The notes under the pieces: generated by a model
What the model was told of the DNA's origin: nothing
Databases searched by the model: none
The model's input: only the letters and a program-made list of their open reading frames with translations
Translations under genes and position numbers: made by a program
In this document: one piece after another, positions 6,170-12,144 of the stretch
Position numbering within the stretch: position 1 is the first letter of the stretch
Layout: each line of letters begins with the position of its first letter
Assembly: GCA_012511845.1 (NCBI GenBank)
Contig: JAAZFF010000036.1
Coordinates: 1 to 12,144, forward strand
Reading direction: 5' to 3'
From: Lentisphaerota bacterium
Lineage (GTDB): Bacteria > Verrucomicrobiota > Kiritimatiellia > RFP12 > UBA3636
Length of the DNA: 12,144 bases

Positions 6170-8599
6170 ATGACCGGAATTACGACTGCATTCAGAATGA
6201 TGTTTCTGTTTTTTGTGCTTTTCTTCTGCTTTACAGTAAAAAGCGCTACCGTAGAAATAAAGTTACAACAGACAATCCAACGAAAATGGGAGGATGTTGA
6301 GAAGGCGAATTACGCATACGGTGCCAGACAAAAATATGATGCCGCTACAGGGGAAACGCACGTGTGGCTTCCGTACGGAACAGCAGGCGAATATTACGAA
6401 ACAAAGGGGTTGACGATAAGTGACCCCGGCAAGGAAGGATCGGGTTGTCCGCTTGCTACTGCTGTTGACGGAAATACAAGCGGCAGACTCGTTTACAAGA
6501 TCCGTTTTGACAAACCAATAGGAGCATTCAGGATTTTCACAGGATGGAGCGAATGGGGTGTCGGCAACGGTACGGTAGGTGGTGCGGAATACAGTACGGA
6601 TGGGAGGAGCTGGACTGTATTGCGTGAAATTGATTCCAGCGGTATTGTTGAACCGCTCCTTAATCCGGATCAAATCAAGATTGAGGATCTTCATGCGAGT
6701 GAACTTTATATACGGTTTTTCAGCAGGGAGAAAGCTGACCCCGCAAAAGAATACGGTCCAAACCGCTGGATGAAGCTCCGCCTTGCGGGAGATCCTGCCT
6801 GGGGAGACAGGACGGAAACTTTTTTCAACAATCAAATCCAGATATGGGTGAAACCTTCAACCAAATCAGGTGCTATCATTAAATCAACTCCTGCTGATGT
6901 TTCGGTAAAAACAAGTGAGCCTCCATTAAATAATACAGGACCATGGGCAATTGCCTCCGGTGCTGAATGGGCGGGCGAATTCCCGCGTTTCAATCCGATG
7001 CTGAAGGAAGCCGGTGTGCGCTGGTTGCGGCTGTTTCCTGAATGGCATTCCATTCAACCCTCCATCGGAACCTGGAATTGGGAATATGCCGACAAAATGG
7101 TTGAAAACGCAAGAAAAAACAATATACAGCTGACCGGATTTTTTGCATACTTCGCACCGTGGGCATCAGCAGATGGCGGAACACGTCGCGGTCCGGTAAA
7201 GGATATTCAATACTGGCGTGATTATGTACGCATGGCAACTGCAAGATACAGCAACGATATACGCCATTGGGAAGTCTGGAATGAATTTAACGGAAGTTTT
7301 TATCAGGGTATTAACAAACCTGAAGAGTACGCCGATTTAACCGTTGCTGCATACGAGGAGATAAAAAAGACAAATCCGGAGATTCAGGTTGGAATAAGTG
7401 TGGCGAATTTTGATGTCGGGTTTTTAGATGCTACAATTAAAGCCGGTGCAGCAAATCACTTTGACTTTGTCTGTGTTCACCCGTATGAAAATGCAGGTGC
7501 ACTGCTTTCAGGTGGTGAGACGGCTTTTCTGAGTCTGGCTGACAGCCTCAGACGCATGTTAAATGCAAATAACCAGCGCGAAAACATCCCTCTATGGATA
7601 ACAGAAATCGGCTACCAGACTTCGACAACCCCAAATGAACGGGCTGACAAAACCCAGGCTGAAGTTCTGGCGAAAATTTATACACTGGCAATTGTTCAGG
7701 GATTTGAACGTGTTTTCTGGTTCGAGGCACGCGGACCGGCTTATGGGCACGGTACAGATCACGGACTCATCAGACCGGACTGGAGTACAAGACCTGCTTA
7801 TACAGCGTTGGGAGTTTTGTCGCGCAACCTGGGCGACTCGCCGAAATACGGTGGATGGCTGCAAATTAACGAAGACGGTTATGGGTTTATGTTTGAAAAC
7901 TCCGGCAAACATGTCCTTGTTGCCTGGATGCCGCCTAATAAAACAACAAATGTCAAATTCAACAGCGAAATTTCGTTAATTGATCTCACTGGCAAAACGA
8001 CAACTGTAAAGCAGGGTGAATCGATCAGGCTTACACAAGAGCCGGTTATAGCAGCAGGAATCCCTGCCGACTTAATCAGAAAGGCAAAGTCACGTATAAA
8101 TCAGCCCTTCCCCTGGGGTACTGATTACAGCAAGGAGGACTCTGCAAGATGTATTTTGGGTGGAATAAATCAGGATTTCGGACTGAAGCAGATCAATCCT
8201 CAAACCACAGCTGTTGTGAATGATCTTGAAAAAAGCTGGCGAAGGACAGATTTCTCGCATGGCAGTGAAGGTCATTATGTATACTTCCGGGCAGACCCGA
8301 CCTTTGTGGGATTCGGACAGAACAAACTGGAAATAACTGTGGTGGCAAAACGTGAATCGGCTGACAAGAGTGCAGGCATGAATTTAACGTACGAATCACT
8401 GTCAGGTTATCGGGGAGCAGAAGGATGGTTTACAATTCCGGAAAAAGACGGCTGGCATGAACACACCTGGATAATCAAGGATGCCAACTTCGTGGGCGCC
8501 TGGGGATGGAATTTCCGCTTCGACTCCATCGGTTCACCAAATGAGTGCCATATCAGGGAAGTCAGAATCAGAAAACTGGAAGCATCTCCGGCTAAATAA
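6170..8599 (+). CDS. Secreted clan GH-A glycoside hydrolase, GH39-like, with accessory beta-sandwich-like domains
   Basis: An 809-residue exported enzyme, probably a retaining glycosidase acting on plant or exopolysaccharide. A signal peptide (FLFFVLFFCFTVKSA, cleavage near residue 26) is followed by a beta-rich domain (about 60-210) and a TIM barrel (about 255-550). VWNEFNG provides the acid/base Glu372 and WITEIGY the nucleophile Glu479, spaced as in GH39-like enzymes. After the barrel come a small beta section (about 560-625) and a C-terminal jelly-roll-like region (about 680-800). I chose ATG 6170 because GGGGGA sits 4 nt upstream and the signal peptide then begins properly. The in-frame ATG at 6104 would add 22 residues and has no ribosome site. 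The neighbours are convergent, so it is probably monocistronic. Family assignment beyond clan GH-A is tentative, and the substrate is unknown. Confidence 0.85.
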   Translation: MTGITTAFRMMFLFFVLFFCFTVKSATVEIKLQQTIQRKWEDVEKANYAYGARQKYDAATGETHVWLPYGTAGEYYETKGLTISDPGKEGSGCPLATAVDGNTSGRLVYKIRFDKPIGAFRIFTGWSEWGVGNGTVGGAEYSTDGRSWTVLREIDSSGIVEPLLNPDQIKIEDLHASELYIRFFSREKADPAKEYGPNRWMKLRLAGDPAWGDRTETFFNNQIQIWVKPSTKSGAIIKSTPADVSVKTSEPPLNNTGPWAIASGAEWAGEFPRFNPMLKEAGVRWLRLFPEWHSIQPSIGTWNWEYADKMVENARKNNIQLTGFFAYFAPWASADGGTRRGPVKDIQYWRDYVRMATARYSNDIRHWEVWNEFNGSFYQGINKPEEYADLTVAAYEEIKKTNPEIQVGISVANFDVGFLDATIKAGAANHFDFVCVHPYENAGALLSGGETAFLSLADSLRRMLNANNQRENIPLWITEIGYQTSTTPNERADKTQAEVLAKIYTLAIVQGFERVFWFEARGPAYGHGTDHGLIRPDWSTRPAYTALGVLSRNLGDSPKYGGWLQINEDGYGFMFENSGKHVLVAWMPPNKTTNVKFNSEISLIDLTGKTTTVKQGESIRLTQEPVIAAGIPADLIRKAKSRINQPFPWGTDYSKEDSARCILGGINQDFGLKQINPQTTAVVNDLEKSWRRTDFSHGSEGHYVYFRADPTFVGFGQNKLEITVVAKRESADKSAGMNLTYESLSGYRGAEGWFTIPEKDGWHEHTWIIKDANFVGAWGWNFRFDSIGSPNECHIREVRIRKLEASPAK

Positions 8600-8784
8600 G
8601 TGGGATCGTCCATAAGGTGCGGTCGTATAAAAAGTCCAAGAAAACCAAAACAACCCGCAAGGAATATCAAGATTAGAGCCTTGTTTCTCATTGATGTATA
8701 CCCGAATGTCAGCCGACATGGACTATGATGCATACCAGAAGAATGCAATGAACTAAAACAATTGCCTTCTTCCTTGTAATGAAT

Positions 8785-9381
8785 TTAACGTTCGTGTTCT
8801 TCCTTCATGGTTTCGAGTTCAGTTCTTTGGCGGGACATGGGGCGCGAGAGTTGTATAAGTCGCACCAAACCTCCTGCCTTGAAAATGAGCAGCAGTCCAA
8901 GAACGACACCAACTGCGGGACCGATTAACTCTGACCAATTTTCATAAAATCTTTTTAGAAACGGAACTACATCCGGTTGCCAGGTTCCATAGATTATGGT
9001 TTGACAAAGAGTTTGCACAATCTCCGGTCCCCATGTAATGATTGCATAGACTCCGAAGAGCCTGTAAACCCATGTTTGGACGCCATCAGCAGCTCTTTCC
9101 GGAAGGATGACAAAGTCATCTTGATTCCGCACTATAAAATGCGACAGTTTTGGGGCGTAAAAGAAAAGACCTACCGATACCACCAGACGGATGAATGACA
9201 TCCAATACAAAAACCGAAGCAAGGTAAGAAAATGTGGAGCTGAATTTCCCGTTTCGCTGACAGGTACAAAGTTGACCGCAATCATTCCACCCAGCGAAGA
9301 AGGCAACGCTATCAGGAACTGCATGAAAATGTAGAGCCCCATCAGTCTTAGAAGAACAGTTACCAGCTTATACGCTTTCAT
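8785..9381 (-). CDS. Small polytopic membrane protein of unknown function
   Basis: No family is recognised. The 198 residues contain about four hydrophobic segments, near 7-36, 52-76, 105-130 and 152-170. A polar loop around 80-100 and a charged C-terminal tail (RQRTELETMKEEHER) follow. Arg/Lys residues flank the segments, and the tail is probably cytoplasmic. GGAGGA about 8 nt before the ATG is a good ribosome site. The gene begins 38 nt after the stop of the exported SHD1-domain protein on the same strand, so they probably form one transcription unit, with the membrane protein second. A shared envelope role is an inference from position only. Confidence 0.8.
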   Translation of the reverse strand: MKAYKLVTVLLRLMGLYIFMQFLIALPSSLGGMIAVNFVPVSETGNSAPHFLTLLRFLYWMSFIRLVVSVGLFFYAPKLSHFIVRNQDDFVILPERAADGVQTWVYRLFGVYAIITWGPEIVQTLCQTIIYGTWQPDVVPFLKRFYENWSELIGPAVGVVLGLLLIFKAGGLVRLIQLSRPMSRQRTELETMKEEHER

Positions 9382-9419
9382 TTGGTATTTCCTCCAACAT
9401 CAGTGTTGAGTCGTGCAGT

Positions 9420-10142
9420 TTACTGCTCTGTCTCCTGCTCTTCATCGGATGATTCATCCCTGATCTTTTGAAGGTAGTCCCGGTTTTCTTTCGTCAGGTT
9501 TACGACCAATATATCAGTCATGTTCCCGTCCTGCATCTTGAGTACTACCCTCCCGCTACGTTCATGTACCAGTGCCGCCTCAACCGTCGCACCCGCTCTC
9601 GATTGCCACGTTCTGACCTCACGGTCATCAGCCGGCGGGATGCTGAACAATGGAGCGCTCGGGCGGGGCGGCGGCAAACGTGCAAGGCCCGACTTCGGTG
9701 TTGCTTTCGGAATTTTCCTGATAGCTTCCTTGATCAATTTCTCCTGCTCGGCTCCGCGTGCATACGGAACGTATGCAATAACATTGGTCAGGGCTGCGTC
9801 CATAATGACGGTTTTTGGCACATAACGACCTAATTCAGGTGCTCGCAGGGCCTGCTTGACATCAGGAGGAAGTTTTTCCCACTCCGCGTTGCATTCAGCG
9901 TAAACAACAACCGTTCTTTTGGACAACTTGTCGGCGGCGTTGAGGCTTGCGCCGGCAGTAAGACCACAGGATGTCTTCTCTTGAGTGTAAATGATGGAAA
10001 TCGGTCGTCCGCGCGATTCCGCATCGGCTTTTGCCTGTTCAAGGCGATCCAGTCGATACACCTTTTTAGGCATTGTAAAGTCCGCCGTCGCTTCAACGGC
10101 TATCACCAACAGGCATATGCAGAGGCCAAACGTCTTATTCAC
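9420..10142 (-). CDS. Exported protein with thioredoxin-like region and C-terminal SHD1-like domain
   Basis: This 240-residue protein has a GTG start at 10142, chosen because AAGGAGG lies 4 nt upstream and a signal peptide (NKTFGLCICLLVIAVEATA, cleavage near residue 20) starts there. The ATG 30 codons upstream lacks such a site. Residues 29-145 (LDRLEQAKADAESRGRPISIIY..., then VVVYAECN and VPKTVIMDAALTNVIAYV) look like a thioredoxin-like fold with no CxxC, so a redox role is unlikely. A Pro-rich linker (145-172) leads to residues 174-228. There RTWQSRAGATVEAALV, GRVVLKMQDG and LTKENRDYLQKI fit the SHD1 (SLA1 homology 1) pattern often found in secreted PVC proteins, probably a protein-binding module. 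The tail is acidic. It is upstream of, and likely co-transcribed with, the four-TM protein gene. Confidence 0.8.
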   Translation of the reverse strand: MNKTFGLCICLLVIAVEATADFTMPKKVYRLDRLEQAKADAESRGRPISIIYTQEKTSCGLTAGASLNAADKLSKRTVVVYAECNAEWEKLPPDVKQALRAPELGRYVPKTVIMDAALTNVIAYVPYARGAEQEKLIKEAIRKIPKATPKSGLARLPPPRPSAPLFSIPPADDREVRTWQSRAGATVEAALVHERSGRVVLKMQDGNMTDILVVNLTKENRDYLQKIRDESSDEEQETEQ

Positions 10143-10260
10143 AAATCCTCCTTTTCCCAACTTTATTTTTTGAACAAACTTCACCGGGGTAAATCCCTGA
10201 TGTTCAGTTTCCAAGTCTAACAAAAACATCATCTATTACGCAACTCAGGAATATTGACCT

Positions 10261-10350
10261 CATCGTTCCCGTTCCTGTACTCGTACTCGATTTCCTCACA
10301 TTAAATATTTAATTTCTTATGGTCGAGTTCCATTCTCGTGTTCGTGTACG
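10261..10350 (-). repeat. Degenerate GTAC/GAAC hexamer runs
   Basis: On the minus strand, GAGTAC, GAGTAC, AGGAAC, GGGAAC occupy about 10265-10288. A second, more diverged run with CGTACACGAACACGAGAA lies at 10331-10350. These are relatives of the GTACGR tandem at 4461-4490, in opposite orientation. Confidence 0.6.
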
Positions 10351-10383
10351 GAAACATGTGCCGCTGCGCTGTGAACGTGTACG

Positions 10384-10441
10384 ATCTCCCGGCTTCGTCT
10401 GCTAACTACGTCCGTCTTCGAACCCTACGCCGGGGCAAGCC
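10384..10441 (+). repeat. Dispersed repeat, inverted copy B
   Basis: Positions 10409-10441 (CGTCCGTCTTCGAACCC...) are the exact reverse complement of 5901-5933. TCTCCCGGCTTCG (about 10385-10396) matches the flank of copy A, and a short variable segment lies between the two blocks. CAAACCGCCG follows immediately (10443-10452), the same short motif that ends the repeats near 4176 and 4366. Confidence 0.85.
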
Positions 10442-10578
10442 ACAAACCGCCGTAATTGCTGGGTCCTTTGCATTCTTTACTTCAGTGTTAATTATATGTT
10501 AGCATTCGGATATAAATATTTCAGATTTCATTATAAATCGTTAGTAAAAATCACGACCCCCTAAAAAAAGGAAACAAT

Positions 10579-11391
10579 ATGGCAAAACCACTGGCAGTTC
10601 AACTTTACTCCCTGAGAGAATGCTCAAAAACAAAAGAAGATTTCATGGAAGTCGTAAAACGTGTGGCGGACATCGGCTTCAAGGCCGTAGAACCAGCCGG
10701 ACTGCATGATATGACAGCGAGGGAATTCAAGAAATTTGTTGATGATCTGGGACTTAAACTTTACTCATCACACTCGCCATGGGCACGCACCCCTGAAGAT
10801 TCTGCACAGGTTATCGATACTTTAGGCGAACTTGGTCTCAAAACATGTGTTTGCGGCTATGGTCCGGAAAACTTCAAAGATCTGGACACTATTAAACGTA
10901 CAGCAGAAAATACAAATAATATTATTGCCAAATTAAAACCGGCAGGAATCACACTTTTCCAGCATAACCACTACTGGGAGTTTGAGCGCATCGACGGTAA
11001 ACTCAAATATGAGATATATCGTGAATTCTGCCCTGAAGTCAAATATCAGATGGATTGCTTCTGGTCGACAAACAAAGGTACCGAAGACGCTGTAGAAATG
11101 CTTAAGCTGTTCGCAGACAGTACAATTTCAATCCATATGAAAGATGGAGTGTGCCGCCAGGAAGCAGCAGTCGATGGAATGAAAAACGGTCTGCTCGACA
11201 TGAAGATAGATTTGATGACTTTGGGCACCGGAGATTTGCCGATTAAAGAACTCGTTGAGGCAGCACCGGAAAGTGTAAAATCAATCGTCGTTGAGCTTGA
11301 CTACGTAGCGGAAGGTCTTGATATGTGGACAGCTATCGAAGACAGCTATAAGTATATGACATCCAACGGCTTTGCCGAAGGAAACAAATAA
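10579..11391 (+). CDS. Sugar phosphate isomerase/epimerase-like TIM-barrel protein (xylose isomerase-like fold)
   Basis: The 270 residues form a single AP-endonuclease-2/xylose-isomerase-like TIM barrel, the usual family length, with no signal peptide, so it is cytoplasmic. It starts with the family's VQLYSLRE strand. Candidate metal and catalytic residues are H65 (YSSH), the QHNHYWEF segment (128-135), D159 (YQMDCFW), H186 and D189 (IHMKDG) and E239 (VVELDY). In the family these sit at the C-terminal ends of strands and bind a divalent metal for aldose-ketose isomerisation or epimerisation. GTGDLPIKELV (216-226) is another family hallmark. The substrate cannot be predicted. Proteins of this kind are abundant in polysaccharide-degrading PVC bacteria, consistent with the nearby glycosidase. 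An AAAAAAGG lies about 6 nt before the ATG. murE follows on the same strand after 90 nt. Confidence 0.92.
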   Translation: MAKPLAVQLYSLRECSKTKEDFMEVVKRVADIGFKAVEPAGLHDMTAREFKKFVDDLGLKLYSSHSPWARTPEDSAQVIDTLGELGLKTCVCGYGPENFKDLDTIKRTAENTNNIIAKLKPAGITLFQHNHYWEFERIDGKLKYEIYREFCPEVKYQMDCFWSTNKGTEDAVEMLKLFADSTISIHMKDGVCRQEAAVDGMKNGLLDMKIDLMTLGTGDLPIKELVEAAPESVKSIVVELDYVAEGLDMWTAIEDSYKYMTSNGFAEGNK

Positions 11392-11425
11392 TCGCTTCAC
11401 ACCGGCAAATATATTTACAGCAACT

Positions 11426-11470
11426 TGACTTTGTCAATCACCTGACAAGCAATGGTGATTGACAAGGTTA
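11426..11470 (+). promoter_or_regulatory. 17-bp stem-loop just upstream of murE
   Basis: A perfect 12-bp inverted repeat, TTGTCAATCACC (11431-11442) with GGTGATTGACAA (11454-11465), extends outward by five more pairs, two of them G-U in RNA, around an 11-nt loop. No T-tract follows, so it is not a standard intrinsic terminator. The 3' arm contains CAAGG, 14 nt before the murE ATG, so the hairpin could mask a weak ribosome site. It also overlaps sequence that may be remnant murE coding. Confidence 0.6.
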
Positions 11471-11481
11471 TATAACGGGAC

Positions 11482-12144
11482 ATGGTAATGGGTAAGGTGC
11501 GCTGCGACTCCAGACTGGTTCGTCCAGGCGATACTTTCGTTGCAGTCCCCGGAGTCAAGGCAGATGGAATAAATTTCGTTCCTGCGGCAATTGCTGCAGG
11601 AGCCGGAGAAATTGTTGCTGAAGTTGTGCGTCCGGAATCAGGTGTACCCGATTCTATTTTATGGCGCACCGTGCCCAATGCCAGGGTTGAGCTGGCATCA
11701 TTGGCTTGCAATGAGTTTGGGAATCCCTCTCACAAGCTGGACATATTCGGTATTACAGGCACCAATGGCAAGACATCAACAACCATGCTCTTGCGTGATA
11801 TTCTTGAATATAACGCTTTTAAACCAGGATTCATTTCAACTAATTCCATCGAAATCAAACCTCGGGCACTAAAGAAATTCAACCCCACTGAAGCTGTTGA
11901 CGCTAAAGTAGAAGAAAATACTGTCACCTCCGGAAACACTACCCCGGGTCCTCTGAATTTGCAGTATTATTTCTCTGAAATGCTCAGAAACAGCTGCAAA
12001 ACTGCCGTAATGGAGGTATCTTCTCATGCACTTGATCAGAACAGGACCTGGGGAACAAGGTTTGCCGTCAAGGCATTTACCAACCTTACTCAGGACCACC
12101 TCGATTATCACTGTTCAATGGCGGAATATTATCAGGTAAAGAAA
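11482..12144 (+). CDS. murE: UDP-N-acetylmuramyl-tripeptide synthetase (Mur ligase, MurE), 5' part
   Basis: In the family, MurE adds the third residue, usually meso-diaminopimelate, to UDP-MurNAc-L-Ala-D-Glu in the cytoplasm, using ATP. The 221 residues present show the N-terminal CDSRLVRPGDTFVAVPG (8-24), the ATP-binding loop ITGTNGKTSTT (91-101), TTPGPLNLQ (153-161), VMEVSSHALDQ (176-186) and FTNLTQDHLDYH (199-210). The gene runs off the right edge, so the residues that select the added amino acid are not visible. About 16 extra residues appear before TTPG compared with typical MurE. ATG 11482 is the first in-frame start after a TAA at 11473, but it places the DSR motif at residue 9 rather than near 28, so the N-terminus is short. 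See the finding on a possible 5' lesion. It lies downstream of the TIM-barrel gene. Confidence 0.9.
   Translation, partial: MVMGKVRCDSRLVRPGDTFVAVPGVKADGINFVPAAIAAGAGEIVAEVVRPESGVPDSILWRTVPNARVELASLACNEFGNPSHKLDIFGITGTNGKTSTTMLLRDILEYNAFKPGFISTNSIEIKPRALKKFNPTEAVDAKVEENTVTSGNTTPGPLNLQYYFSEMLRNSCKTAVMEVSSHALDQNRTWGTRFAVKAFTNLTQDHLDYHCSMAEYYQVKK

Larger units (their letters stand above)
10143..10578. other. Intergenic gap with hexamer runs and an inverted-repeat arm
   Basis: These 436 bases lie between divergent genes. No protein or RNA gene is visible. The left part (10261-10350) carries degenerate GTAC/GAAC hexamer runs, and 10384-10441 carries the dispersed repeat. From 10460 on, the DNA is markedly AT-rich and should contain the promoter of the TIM-barrel gene. 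TATAAA near 10533 is a possible -10, without a clear -35. Confidence 0.55.

Overview
The window looks like a chromosomal piece of a Gram-negative, PVC-like bacterium, most likely Lentisphaerota or Kiritimatiellota. The lineage is an inference. It rests on a small SHD1-domain secreted protein, an ECF sigma factor whose region 4 has the PLNTALGRM motif, a large secreted GH-A glycosidase, a general-secretion GspF, a murein ligase, and intergenic DNA full of dispersed GC-rich repeats. There are no tRNA or rRNA genes, no CRISPR array and no transposase.

Layout. (1) Positions 1-4000 are all minus strand: the 5' end of a GspF/PilC-type secretion protein with a TTG start, a DJ-1/PfpI protein with a good candidate promoter, an ECF sigma factor followed by a one-TM protein that is probably its membrane partner, and a glutamine-dependent NAD+ synthetase gene. 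(2) 4000-4520 is a repeat-rich non-coding block. (3) 4522-5715 (minus) encodes an exported protein of unknown function whose last codons lie inside repeats. (4) 5716-6169 is a gap carrying one arm of an inverted dispersed repeat. (5) 6170-8599 (plus) encodes a secreted multidomain clan GH-A glycoside hydrolase. (6) 8785-10142 (minus) is a two-gene unit: an exported thioredoxin-like/SHD1 protein and a small membrane protein. (7) 10143-10578 is a second repeat-bearing gap with the other inverted-repeat arm. (8) 10579-12144 (plus) holds a sugar phosphate isomerase/epimerase-like TIM barrel and the start of murE, which runs off the edge.

The most notable observations are lesions in two normally essential genes. 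nadE has an in-frame TAA, after which coding continues in the same frame for 81 residues of unmistakable NadE C-terminus. Separately, the catalytic Cys of its glutaminase domain is replaced by Ser. murE begins directly at its first conserved motif, and recognisable N-terminal-like coding lies out of frame upstream, overlapping a 17-bp hairpin. The window also has several related families of short dispersed repeats. One is a perfect 33-bp inverted pair about 4.5 kb apart that brackets the glycosidase and the SHD1 gene pair. I see no multi-gene system here that I can defend as new. The surprises are at the gene and repeat level.
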